A stretch of 64,000 bases of DNA from Arthrobacter pascens. GTDB taxonomy: Bacteria > Actinomycetota > Actinomycetes > Actinomycetales > Micrococcaceae. Below, in pieces: positions 26,779 through 35,445 of the stretch. Each line of letters opens with the position of its first letter. Position 1 is the first letter of the stretch. Below the pieces are notes generated by a model. The model searched no databases and was not told the origin of the DNA. It worked only from the letters and a program-made list of their open reading frames with translations. A program made the translations under genes and the position numbers. The stretch is from the NCBI RefSeq assembly GCF_017052465.1, contig NZ_JAFHKT010000151.1, forward strand, positions 248,001 through 312,000, in the 5' to 3' direction.

Positions 26779-28479
26779 ATGATGACTGAGCAGCGCTGCC
26801 GGCCGACGGCAGCCGAACCTGTTGCACGGCGCGATATAGACGCTTACTCGCCACCCTGGGCGGATTTTGCGGCGTTCTTCCGCAGCCGAAAAGACGATGA
26901 CCGGACGTTCCTGATCGCTGTTAGCCGAGGCCAGGGAACGCGGGCGGAATGGAGCGTGGGTCAGTGGCGGAATGCGGTCTACAACGTGGCCGACCAACTG
27001 ACCCGACATGGCGTTAGGGCCGGTGACAGTGTGGCCGTTCTGGCTCACAACTCGGCCGAAACGCTGGCCCTGACCTTCGCGGTCTGGCTGCTCGGCGGCT
27101 GCCTGGTACCTCTTGACCCGCGGGACGGCGACGAGAGACACGATGAAATCCTGCAGGAGTGCGGGGCGCGATGGATAGGCGTGGATTCTGGTGTGGAATC
27201 GGTTGCCAGGGCGCGTCGTCATGCGTCTGCGGATGCGATCGTTGTTGGCGGTCTGATGTCCACTCAGCGGCGGGAACGTCCCTCGGTGATCGGAGGACCG
27301 CTGGACGCTCCGGCCCTGCGCATGCACAGCAGCGGAACAAGTGGCCGCCCCAAAGCAATCATCATCCCGATGCGCAGCATTCTGCTCAATTGCCATGCAA
27401 TGCAGGAAGCGTTCGGCTGGACGCAGGAAACGAGGGTGCTGACCGTGCTGCCCATAAGCCACGCCAACGGTTTGCTCATCAACAGCTTCCTGCCCTGGTT
27501 TGTCGGGGGATCGACGGTGCTGGTCGACAAGTTCCGAGGAAGCACGTTCTGGCCCATCGCCGCCGAAACACGGACCACGACAAGCAGCATCGTGCCGACC
27601 GTGCTGGAATATCTGCTCGCCAGTGAGGCCGGGGACCACCCTGCGCCGCTGATGAAGGAAGTGATCTCCGGAAGCGGTCCGCTGCGCTCCACTGCCGCAT
27701 CCGAATTCGAGCAGCGCTTCGGGATACCGGTTCGGCAGCTGTACGGCCTGTCGGAGACCACAGCCGTCTTGACCGCCACACCGCCACGGACGGGCGGATA
27801 TCTTGAGCCCGGGCTTCGGAAATCCATCGGCACGGCCGTTCCTCACGCCCAGGTGGACGTCGTAGACTCCAACGGGATCCCGTGCGATCAAGGCGTGCGG
27901 GGGGAAATAGTGGCACGCGGCGGCATGCTCATGAACGGCTACGCCAACAATGACACCGCGAACGCCGAAGCATTCAGCGGCGGCTGGTTCCACACCGGCG
28001 ACCGGGGATACTGGGAACGCGCGGCCGATGGAAAGATCTGGTATTTCCTGGAAGGACGTCTGAAGGAAAGTATCGTCCGTGGAGGCCTGAATATCGCGCC
28101 CCAGCTGATCGACGAGGTCGTCGCAACTCACCCGCTGGTCCAGAGCGCCGCAGCGGTTCCCTTCGCCAACCGCTGGCAGGGCGAGGAAATCGCCGTGTTC
28201 GTGATCGCCAGCGGGGACCTGACCGAAGCAGAGCTTCTTGCCTGGTGCGCCGAACGGCTCGAGCCGCACATGTGCCCGAAAGTTGTCATCTTCGGATCCG
28301 AGATGCCCTCGACAAGCGTGGGAAAAATCCGCCGCAGTGTTTTGACCCAGCAGTTGGCCGGAGAGCTTGCCCGCTTCTGGGAAACGTCCTTCCGCACCGA
28401 AAGCCGGAGCCACAGCCCGGCGGCCATCATCCCTGAGCGCAGGGCGGACCCGCAGAGCCATGGACCTGCCGCCCAATGA
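26779..28479 (+). CDS. AMP-dependent acyl-CoA synthetase/ligase
   Basis: 566 residues of the ANL superfamily: adenylate P-loop HSSGTSGRPKAI near 178-189, YGLSETTAV near 318, HTGDRGYW near 405 and the C-terminal lysine in TSVGKIRRSV near 512. It forms an acyl-AMP and then an acyl-CoA from a carboxylic acid. The closest relatives by feel are crotonobetaine/carnitine and fatty-acid CoA ligases (CaiC-like), which would match the CaiB-like and dehydrogenase neighbours, but the substrate pocket was not analysed. I use ATG 26779; an in-frame GTG lies at 26752. Confidence 0.9.
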   Translation: MMTEQRCRPTAAEPVARRDIDAYSPPWADFAAFFRSRKDDDRTFLIAVSRGQGTRAEWSVGQWRNAVYNVADQLTRHGVRAGDSVAVLAHNSAETLALTFAVWLLGGCLVPLDPRDGDERHDEILQECGARWIGVDSGVESVARARRHASADAIVVGGLMSTQRRERPSVIGGPLDAPALRMHSSGTSGRPKAIIIPMRSILLNCHAMQEAFGWTQETRVLTVLPISHANGLLINSFLPWFVGGSTVLVDKFRGSTFWPIAAETRTTTSSIVPTVLEYLLASEAGDHPAPLMKEVISGSGPLRSTAASEFEQRFGIPVRQLYGLSETTAVLTATPPRTGGYLEPGLRKSIGTAVPHAQVDVVDSNGIPCDQGVRGEIVARGGMLMNGYANNDTANAEAFSGGWFHTGDRGYWERAADGKIWYFLEGRLKESIVRGGLNIAPQLIDEVVATHPLVQSAAAVPFANRWQGEEIAVFVIASGDLTEAELLAWCAERLEPHMCPKVVIFGSEMPSTSVGKIRRSVLTQQLAGELARFWETSFRTESRSHSPAAIIPERRADPQSHGPAAQ

Positions 28480-28554
28480 CCAACCTGACCACGCATCCGG
28501 GACCCACCACGGGCCCGGCCATCACATAAATCGAACCATCCAGGAGAGAGACAA

Positions 28555-28611
28555 ATGACAACGATCACCACCGTAACCCCCGGTACCCGCAGCATCGGAG
28601 CAGGCGCATGA
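28555..28611 (+). CDS. 18-residue leader peptide coupled to acyl-CoA dehydrogenase
   Basis: ATG 28555 follows CCAGGAGAGAGACAA, a good ribosome binding site. The frame, MTTITTVTPGTRSIGAGA, ends at TGA 28609-28611, overlapping the dehydrogenase ATG as ATGA. It is the second such mini-frame in the window (compare 2878). It is Thr-rich (five of 18), and its function may be translational coupling only. Confidence 0.4.
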   Translation: MTTITTVTPGTRSIGAGA

Positions 28612-29819
28612 GTATCGCGACCGCCTTCGCCCCCGAGCAGGTCCTGGCCGACGTGGAACACTTCGCCACCAAGTTGGCCGAGCGTGCCGAGATCATGGAT
28701 AGAAACGCCAAATTCGACAAGCAGATTCTGGACGAAGGCGCAGCGCTGGGTCTCGTGAAACTGATCTTTGACGAGAATCTGGACCTGGACCTCTCGCGGA
28801 TGCCGCTGGTTCATGACGTGACGGAGCGCATCGCCAGTGTCTGCCCCCCTGTAGCCATGGAACTTGGCGTCATGCGGCTCGTGGCCTATCTGCTCTCGCG
28901 GTATGGGGCTCCGGCCGTCAAAGAACGCTGGCTGCAGCCCACCATCGAAGGCCGCGCCTACGGCTCCTTCGCCCTTACGGAGCCGCAGGCAGGAACGGAC
29001 CTTCGGGGCATGCTGACGGTGGCGCGCAGGGACGGTGACAATTACATCCTCAGCGGCCAGAAATGCTGGGTCGGGTTCGCTCCGGTAGCGTCCTACGCCA
29101 TCGTTCTGTGCAAGCTGGAGTCCACAGACAGAGACGCCCCCACAATCGCGCTCGTGGTCGACATGTCCAGCAAGGGAGCCGCGGGCGAGCCGGGTCCCGA
29201 GCTCTCGGGTTTCCGCGGCCTGACCAACGGCACCCTCCGCTTCGACAACGTCGTGGTCCCCGCGGGGAATGCCCTCCAGGTGGATGGCTTCGCCGGCATG
29301 ATGGACGGCCTGAACATGGCACGCATTGACGCCGCCTCCTATGCCTGCGGTCTGCTGCGCGGCGCCCTGGAAGTCAGCGTGGAACGAGCGGCTACACGTA
29401 CTGCATTCGGCAAGCGCATCGGCGACCTGCCCAGCATCCAGATCAAGCTCGGCCGTATGCGCGCTGCCTATCACACCGCCAGGGAACTCGCGATGCGCGC
29501 CACCGAAACCTACATGCAGGGCACCGGGGGAGACCAGGACATCATCTCGATTGCCAAGATGACCGCCAGCGACCTCGCCCGCGAACACACAGACCAGGCC
29601 ATGCAGATCTTCGGCGCTTCGGGCCTCATCGCCTATTCCCGGGTCGAACGGCTGCACCGGGACGCCAAAGCAACCCAGATCTTCGACGGCACCAGCGAAA
29701 TCCACGAAACAATGCTCGGACGCCGGCTGGTCAACGCATTCGCCAAGGACGGCCACGGCGGCTCCTACATGCCCTCCTGGAAGACCGTGCAGGCAGCCGA
29801 AACCCTTACCGGCGCGTAG
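28608..29819 (+). CDS. Acyl-CoA dehydrogenase
   Basis: 403 residues. FALTEPQAGTDLRGM (about 124-138) and KCWVGFAP give the FAD-contacting middle domain. RTAFGKRIGDLPSIQIKLGRM near 265-285 and QIFGASGLIAYSRVERLHRDAKATQIFDGTSEIHE near 330-365 are C-terminal family signatures. The usual catalytic Glu of EGTS is Asp here (FDGTS). It should introduce a 2,3-double bond into an acyl-CoA and pass electrons to ETF, which is not encoded nearby. Relatives include crotonobetainyl-CoA reductase (CaiA), in keeping with CaiB- and CaiC-like neighbours. Confidence 0.9.
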   Translation: MSIATAFAPEQVLADVEHFATKLAERAEIMDRNAKFDKQILDEGAALGLVKLIFDENLDLDLSRMPLVHDVTERIASVCPPVAMELGVMRLVAYLLSRYGAPAVKERWLQPTIEGRAYGSFALTEPQAGTDLRGMLTVARRDGDNYILSGQKCWVGFAPVASYAIVLCKLESTDRDAPTIALVVDMSSKGAAGEPGPELSGFRGLTNGTLRFDNVVVPAGNALQVDGFAGMMDGLNMARIDAASYACGLLRGALEVSVERAATRTAFGKRIGDLPSIQIKLGRMRAAYHTARELAMRATETYMQGTGGDQDIISIAKMTASDLAREHTDQAMQIFGASGLIAYSRVERLHRDAKATQIFDGTSEIHETMLGRRLVNAFAKDGHGGSYMPSWKTVQAAETLTGA

Positions 29820-30094
29820 CCGCCCCCTAAAATCCTGCCAACCCTCAGTGCAACCGGGCTCGGGGTCGGACCTCCGCTGCGAACGCTCCCGGCGGCGGCC
29901 CGGTCCCGGGCCCGCTAGCAACCCAAAATAGCTTCCACACACCCCAATGGTGCCATTCGCGCGGCACCCGGCAGCGTCTCGACAACCGATCCACCCGCGG
30001 CCGCGGCCCCGGGACGCAAACAATCACCAGCAGATTCCAGCCCGGATCCGCGCAACAATCCGTACTGCACGCCCACAGGTCCAAGAAAGACGAA

Positions 30095-30628
30095 ATGAAC
30101 CGCACGGAAAACCCTCTTGAGGAGGTCGTCGACGAAAAGGGCAGGCTGTCCATGAGGGTACTCATGACGCCGGACATGGTTAATTTTTCAGGGAAAGTCC
30201 ACGGCGGAGTCCTGCTCAAGTACCTCGACCAGGTCGCATACATCTGCGGGACCCGCTACGCCGGCACCTACGTCGTCACTCTTTCCGTGGACCGCGTGGA
30301 CTTCATCGCACCCATCCAGGTCGGTGAACTCGTAACGTTCCAGGCCTCCGTCAACTACACCGGACGAACGTCAATGGAAGTCGGAATCCGCGTTCTCAGC
30401 GAAAGTCTCCACGAGCAAAGCGTCAGGCACACGAACAGCTCGTACTTCACCATGGTGGCCATCGGCGACAACAATCAACCGACGCCCGTGCCCGAATTCA
30501 AGCCCTCCGACACCATCGAAAGGAGGCGCTTCCGGGAAGCGCACCAACGACGGAACGACAGGATGCGCCGAGCACGGATCAGGCGGGATCGGAGGGAACG
30601 GAACCCTCTGGATCTGCTGCCCGCCTGA
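30095..30628 (+). CDS. Hotdog-fold acyl-CoA thioesterase
   Basis: 177 residues. MTPDMVNFSGKVHGGVLLKYLDQVAY (about 24-49) is the helix and catalytic Asp region of YciA/BACH-type thioesterases, followed by VTLSVDRVDFIAPIQVGELV and the strand SMEVGIRV. The C-terminal 30 residues are very Arg-rich and unlike the family. It hydrolyses an acyl-CoA to free acid and CoA, a release or salvage step for the acyl-CoA genes to its left. A gap of 275 bases separates it from the dehydrogenase. Confidence 0.9.
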   Translation: MNRTENPLEEVVDEKGRLSMRVLMTPDMVNFSGKVHGGVLLKYLDQVAYICGTRYAGTYVVTLSVDRVDFIAPIQVGELVTFQASVNYTGRTSMEVGIRVLSESLHEQSVRHTNSSYFTMVAIGDNNQPTPVPEFKPSDTIERRRFREAHQRRNDRMRRARIRRDRRERNPLDLLPA

Positions 30629-30743
30629 CCCACGGTGCCCCCGGACCGTGGGTGGTCCGTACCGTTAAACCTTCTAAACCCTCAACAAGATGCCCACCCA
30701 AAACGGGGCGAGCCAGAGACTCAGCCCGAGAAGGCAGACAAGA

Positions 30744-31709
30744 ATGCGTGCAGTCTATGCAACATCGCTCGCCCCTGACGATCCACTTGCCGGACTCGCG
30801 ATCGGGGACGTGCCGGACACAGAAGCTCCAGCCACGGGCTGGGAGAAGATCACGCTCAAAGCCTCCGCCCTGAATCACCACGACCTGTTCTCCCTCAAAG
30901 GCGTACTCGACAAAGAGGATCTGCCGATGGTGCTGGGCTGTGACGGCGCGGGAGTGGATGCGGCCGGCAACGAGGTGATTATCCATCCCGTCGTTGCGAG
31001 CCTTGGGTGGCGTGGCGACGAAACGCTGGACCCTGAACGCACAGTCCTCTCGGAACGGTATCCGGGAACCATGGCCGACCACGTATGGGTGCCCGCAGGA
31101 AGCACAGTCCCCAAACCAGCGGAACTGAGCTGGGAAGAAGCCGCCTGCCTGCCCACCTCCTGGCTGACTGCCTACAAAATGCTGTTCTCTGTCTCGCCAG
31201 CAGCGCCCGGATCCACCATCCTGATCCAAGGAGCCGGTGGAGGGGTCTCCACAGCATTGACATCGTTGGCATCAGCTAGCGGGTTCCGGGTGTGGGTTAC
31301 CAGCCGCAGCCAGGAAAAACGGCTCCACGCATTGACTCTCGGGGCGGAGCAGGCCTTTGATAGCGGTGCGCGGCTCCCGAACCGGGTGGACGCCGTCTTT
31401 GATTCTGTGGGGCAGGCAACATGGGCACATAGCCTCAAGGCGCTGCGACCCGGCGGGGCCGTCATCACGTGCGGGGCAACTTCAGGCAGCACTGCAGCAA
31501 CCGACTTGAATCGGCTCTTTTTCACCCAACTGAAGATCCTTGGCTCCACCATGGGCACCAGGGACGAACTCGAAAGACTCACCCGATTCCTTGTGGGAAC
31601 CGGGATACGCCCAACGATCGACACAGTACTGCCACTTGGCGAAGCCATCAAAGGCTTCACCAAGATGCTTGAAGGCAACCTGATCGGAAAGATCGTCTTC
31701 ATACATTGA
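30744..31709 (+). CDS. MDR-family NAD(P)H-dependent reductase/quinone oxidoreductase-like
   Basis: 321 residues. LKASALNHHDLFSLKG (about 37-52) and MVLGCDGAGVDAAGNEV are MDR N-terminal motifs. STILIQGAGGGVSTALTSLASASG is the nucleotide-binding fold and LKALRPGGAVITCGATSG near 230-247 closes it. No structural-zinc cysteine lobe is present, so it is a zinc-free enoyl or quinone reductase type. ATG 30744 has GAGAAGG upstream; an earlier in-frame ATG at 30690 adds an Arg/Gln-rich stretch without family character. It is the right edge of the acyl-CoA island. Confidence 0.88.
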   Translation: MRAVYATSLAPDDPLAGLAIGDVPDTEAPATGWEKITLKASALNHHDLFSLKGVLDKEDLPMVLGCDGAGVDAAGNEVIIHPVVASLGWRGDETLDPERTVLSERYPGTMADHVWVPAGSTVPKPAELSWEEAACLPTSWLTAYKMLFSVSPAAPGSTILIQGAGGGVSTALTSLASASGFRVWVTSRSQEKRLHALTLGAEQAFDSGARLPNRVDAVFDSVGQATWAHSLKALRPGGAVITCGATSGSTAATDLNRLFFTQLKILGSTMGTRDELERLTRFLVGTGIRPTIDTVLPLGEAIKGFTKMLEGNLIGKIVFIH

Positions 31710-31772
31710 CCTGGGCGAACCGGCGCGAGCCACGTCCGAGAGGCGACGAACGGTTGAGCCACGGAGTACGTA

Positions 31773-32047
31773 ATGTCTTCGCGGAACTACGTCGCCCTCG
31801 TCGATGACCTACTTCGGCGCGGGCATCACAACGAAACCATAGGGATCCTCATCTGCGGTACCAAGAATGACCGCAGCGTCCGGTACAGTCTCGGACGCTC
31901 CACCTCACCATGGCCGTCGCCGCATACACCTATGACAGAGTTCCCCCAGACGAACAGCAGGCACTGCCCAACGAAGGGCATATCGTTGCAGCGCTTGAAT
32001 GGGCTGAACCCAACGCGAATGTCGAAGCCGGCCCGGGAAATTCCTGA
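31773..32047 (+). pseudogene. Decayed YhcG/DUF1016 nuclease gene, copy 3 (C-terminal part)
   Basis: SSRNYVALVDDLLRRGHHNE and ICGTKNDRSVRYSLGRSTSP are in one frame. The next frame continues MAVAAYTYDRVPPDEQQALP and EGHIVAALEWAEPNANV to TGA 32045. The join, near 31908, is a one- or two-base frameshift. Only the last third of the gene remains. It is almost the same block as copy 2 at 15.7 kb, so the catabolic island is flanked by fragments of one gene family. Confidence 0.75.
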
Positions 32048-32334
32048 CCGAACTTGGGTGGACCGAACGTGGAACGGTCGGAAACGGTCAAGGAGCATTG
32101 GGACAGTATCGACCCAGCCCCGCAGAAGTGGCCCATCGACAAACCGGGATGCCAGATACTTCCCCGGACCGTCCGGACGCCGTAATGCAGCGCTATGTCG
32201 GCTGCTGCGAGCGAGGGAATTATTGGTACCGTCAGGTTGCGATCTAAGAGTTCCTCGAGCGGTTGCCCGAAAAGTCAGAATCGGACTCTACTCTGACAAC
32301 TTTTCGCCTACTTGCCTGACGTCAGTTTGGGTGT

Positions 32335-32590
32335 GCTTGAACCGGTTCCGGCAGCCGCGTTCCCTCAACCAGTTGGTGGGCCGGGTCATACCTGTCCGCC
32401 GGATGCTCGAGGTGTCTGCTAGCCGCCCAGAGGATCAGGGCGCCTTCTTGGAGTAGTCGGACTCACGCTCGAGCGCAGGGAAGTATTCCAGCAAGGTGGC
32501 ACGGAACTAGTTGTTCGTCCGGACCCACTCACAGATCAGATCCGTGTGGCGGGCCGTCAGGAGCCGCAAGTCCACGCTGATAATGGCCAC
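32335..32590 (-). pseudogene. IS110-type transposase remnant
   Basis: The minus strand reads VDLRLLTARHTDLICEWVRTNN, a stop, FRATLLEYFPALERESDYSKKAP, then in another frame SSIRRTGMTRPTNWLRERGCRN. These match the central LRLLTARRTDL, INRLR, FPALER and WLRKRGCRN blocks of IS110-family transposases from memory. No DEDD catalytic part or element ends survive. The 287 bases left of it (32048-32334) hold nothing I recognise. Confidence 0.6.
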
Positions 32591-32675
32591 GGCGACTGGA
32601 CGGAAAAATAGCGAAATTGGTGCCGATGCCGTCCTACGTTACACCGCAGGGGATAGCGACTGTCCTGCTGGACTC

Positions 32676-34418
32676 TTACTGTCCCTCACCCTGGCGCGCA
32701 CTGGCCGGTCCATGCCGAAGGAGGCGCAGGTGCTCGTGGATCATTGCCACTGCCGTTGAGCCTTCACCGGCCGCAGCCGTTACGCGTTTCACCGATCCAT
32801 GCCGAACATCACCGGCCGCGAACATGCCGGGGACGCTGGTTTCCAAGGGTAGCCGGCTGCGGCCCAGATGGCTGAACTCAGAAGGAAGCTCCTCGAGATC
32901 AGCCCCGGTGAGAACAAAGCCGTGGTCATCCAGGGAGAGCGTACCCTGCAGCCATTCTGTGTGCGGCTTGGCCCCGATGAAGATGAAGAGGTACCGGGAG
33001 TCGAAGGTGCGGTGTTCGCTTGTGGCTCCCAGTTCCACGACGATCCGTTCAAGGGCGTCTGAACCGGCTACGCCGACGATGTTGGCCCCGAGCAGCACCT
33101 CAATGCCGGCGTGCTCTTCAATCCGTTCCGCGAGGTACCCCGACATGTCCGCGCGGAGGTCTTCCCCGCGGACCACCAGCCGCACTGGTGCTCCCGTTCC
33201 GGCCAGGAAAAGCGCGGCCTGTGCCGCGGAGTTTCCACCTCCGACGACGGCCACCGGCTGCGATCCGCAGAGCCTGGCCTCATGGACAGTGGCGGCGTAG
33301 AAGACACTGGTCCCCTCGAATTCGTCCAGCCCGGGTACTGGCAGTCGGCGGTAACGCACCCCGGTGGCGAGCAGCGCTGCCCGTGACACGGCGGGTCCGC
33401 TTTCGTTGAACTCGGCGCGGAATTCGCCGTCCCTCAACGCGACAGTGTTTGCTCGGCAGGCGACGTTGATCTGGACTCTGAACTTTCGGGCCTGAATGAT
33501 CGCTCTTTCAGTGAGTTCCCCACCGGAGATTCCGGCGGGAAAGCCCAGGAAGTTCTCGATCCGCGGGGAGGTGGCGGCCTGCCCACCTATCGCAAGGGCT
33601 TCCTTGAGGACGACCGACAACCCGTCCGACGCCGCGTAGACGGCGGCCGCCAGCCCGGCCGGGCCGGCCCCGATCACCATGAGATCGTACGAGGCAGAAT
33701 GCTCTTTCACCACCCGCAGGCCCATGGCGAGGGCCAGATCTGTGTTGGAGGGGTTTCTGAGGACCTGTGAGGCGTTTAGCGCCACTGCGGGCAGGTCACC
33801 CGCGAGGATCCCGGCCCGGTTCAGGATTGCCTGTGTCTGCTCGTCGTCCTCCAGATCGACCAGCCGGTGAGGCAGGCGGTTGGCGGCTGCAAATTCCAAG
33901 AGGCGAAGCGTGTCACGGCTGAAGCGGGATCCAACGATGCGGATGCCCGCGCCCGCGCTGATCAGCTGGATTCGTCGCTGCAGATATGCTCGCAGGATGG
34001 TCTCGCCCACCGCGGCGTCCGCCAGAACCACACGGCGCAGATCGTCCCCGCTGATCTGGAGCACTTCACCTGCCTCTGCGGTTACAGTGCTGACGAAGGC
34101 CGGTTGCCCCTCGACCAGGCCCAGTTCCCCGAGGAACCGTCCGGGACCGTGAACTTCGAGGATCCGCGTGCCGGGCGCCGGCTCAGCAGGCTGTCTGCCA
34201 CCGGCGGCGTGCAGCCCCTCCACGACCAGTACCGTGCCTTGGAGTATGACGAAGAAGTCAGTGTCGAGGTTTCCCTCGTGTATGAGGATTTCACCGGCCG
34301 GAGTGGCCCGCCTGGTGCCGGCACGGCCTAACAATTCGATCTGGGCCTGGCCGAGCCGTGGATAGGCGCCGGAGACATCCGGCGTTTCGGTCAGCGTCGA
34401 GCGTGCGACAGGTTCCAT
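32676..34418 (-). CDS. Cyclic-nucleotide-domain / thioredoxin-reductase-like flavoprotein
   Basis: 580 residues. Residues 25-145 form a cyclic-nucleotide-binding-type beta barrel (ILIHEGNLDTDFFVILQG, GRFLGELGLV). Residues 145-235 are an uncharacterised linker with a thioredoxin-like look. From YDLMVIGAGPAGLAAAVYA (about 243) onward it is a thioredoxin-reductase-like FAD/NADPH protein with VAVVGGGNSAAQAALFLA near 388. The redox CxxC of true thioredoxin reductases is missing, so the electron acceptor must differ. It lies 24 bases after the UBP zinc-finger gene, a pairing I recall as common in actinobacteria. Confidence 0.85.
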   Translation of the reverse strand: MEPVARSTLTETPDVSGAYPRLGQAQIELLGRAGTRRATPAGEILIHEGNLDTDFFVILQGTVLVVEGLHAAGGRQPAEPAPGTRILEVHGPGRFLGELGLVEGQPAFVSTVTAEAGEVLQISGDDLRRVVLADAAVGETILRAYLQRRIQLISAGAGIRIVGSRFSRDTLRLLEFAAANRLPHRLVDLEDDEQTQAILNRAGILAGDLPAVALNASQVLRNPSNTDLALAMGLRVVKEHSASYDLMVIGAGPAGLAAAVYAASDGLSVVLKEALAIGGQAATSPRIENFLGFPAGISGGELTERAIIQARKFRVQINVACRANTVALRDGEFRAEFNESGPAVSRAALLATGVRYRRLPVPGLDEFEGTSVFYAATVHEARLCGSQPVAVVGGGNSAAQAALFLAGTGAPVRLVVRGEDLRADMSGYLAERIEEHAGIEVLLGANIVGVAGSDALERIVVELGATSEHRTFDSRYLFIFIGAKPHTEWLQGTLSLDDHGFVLTGADLEELPSEFSHLGRSRLPLETSVPGMFAAGDVRHGSVKRVTAAAGEGSTAVAMIHEHLRLLRHGPASARQGEGQ

Positions 34419-34442
34419 CAGTTGGTCCCGCCAGCCAGAATC

Positions 34443-34706
34443 CTAGACGAATGTCTCATGGGGATAGCACCAGCGCCAATCCTCGCCGGGCTCCAGGGAA
34501 CGAACGATTGGATGCAACTCGGTGGCGTGAGCCCGGGCGTGCCGCATGGGTGAGGAGTCACAACACCCGACATGGCCGCAGGTAAGACACAAACGCAAAT
34601 GAACCCAGGCAGTGCCCAACGACAGGCATTCCTCGCAACCCTGCGGTGTGCGCACCGGAACCGGACGAATCCGCGCCAGATGCGGATCACGAATTCCAGG
34701 AATCAT
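34443..34706 (-). CDS. UBP-type zinc-finger protein
   Basis: 87 residues, nearly all of it a ZnF-UBP domain: CEECLSLG and LCLTCGHVGCCDSSPMRHA give the Cys/His ligands, followed by H-x(3)-ATELHP and the conserved CYPHE end. In eukaryotes this domain binds ubiquitin C-termini; bacterial stand-alone versions have no established role. AGGAG precedes ATG 34706. It is co-transcribed with the flavoprotein gene downstream, and the strand, spacing and usual pairing suggest the two work together. Confidence 0.9.
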   Translation of the reverse strand: MIPGIRDPHLARIRPVPVRTPQGCEECLSLGTAWVHLRLCLTCGHVGCCDSSPMRHARAHATELHPIVRSLEPGEDWRWCYPHETFV

Positions 34707-34806
34707 GTCGGCTCCTATGTCGGTCCGGCCCTGGAAACGGGCTCAGGCAGATGGCGGATCAGGTTTTTCATGCAAGCCGGAAGGCCTTGCGCTCGTTGGC
34801 AGGCTT

Positions 34807-35379
34807 TTAGCCCATCGAGAGCCTTGTATCGGGGCTTTCGCCCAGCCTGCGCAGTCCGACCCCGGAGGCGATCAGAAGTATTCCGAAGAGAATTGCGAAG
34901 GATGAGAGCAGGCCCAGGAGGCTCAGGATGCCTGGGCCGGGGAAGATGACCAGGAAAAGGCCGAAAAGAGTGGTGACGATGCCTGTGATCAGCCAGAGCC
35001 ACCACAGCCCGACGGTCCTTTTGACTTCAAAGGCGAGAGCCATCTGGGAGATACCGAGAATAACCGCCCACACACCGATTACGAGTGCGAGCGAAAGGGC
35101 GGTGATGCCCGGCCAGACGAAGGCGACGAGTCCGGCGAGCACAGAGATGATGCCGCCCACTAGTTGCCAGATGGACCGGCGCCTCTTGCGCGTGACGTAG
35201 TGCACGATGTTGGTGAGGCCGTCAAAGACAGCGTAGATTCCGAAGAGGATCACCAGTGCAAGTACGGAAACACCGGGCCAGATGACAACTAAAATGCCAA
35301 ACAGCACGGCCGCGATGCCCCGGATAATCAGCGCAGTTCCTGATCCCTTAAACAATTGTTGTGCCAGTGTGTCAGACAT
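34807..35379 (-). CDS. HdeD-family membrane protein
   Basis: 190 residues with six predicted membrane segments in three repeated pairs. The repeats LFGILVVIWPGVSVLALVIL, VLAGLVAFVWPGITALSLAL and LFGLFLVIFPGPGILSLLGL are the HdeD (DUF308) signature. HdeD contributes to acid tolerance in enterobacteria and is a regular cargo of stress-tolerance islands. ATG 35379 follows AGAGG; the frame runs further upstream without membrane character. It sits between the zinc-finger/flavoprotein pair and the HtrA-like protease. Confidence 0.92.
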   Translation of the reverse strand: MSDTLAQQLFKGSGTALIIRGIAAVLFGILVVIWPGVSVLALVILFGIYAVFDGLTNIVHYVTRKRRRSIWQLVGGIISVLAGLVAFVWPGITALSLALVIGVWAVILGISQMALAFEVKRTVGLWWLWLITGIVTTLFGLFLVIFPGPGILSLLGLLSSFAILFGILLIASGVGLRRLGESPDTRLSMG

Positions 35380-35445
35380 AGCCAGACCTCTGTTTCTGGA
35401 AACGGTTAATTCGTAAACTTGCCGGCCGCGGCCTTCGAACATGGT

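Noticed and set aside
28128..30023. 631-residue minus-strand open frame opposite the ligase and acyl-CoA dehydrogenase genes
   Set aside because: Antisense shadow of strongly supported genes; no family signature.
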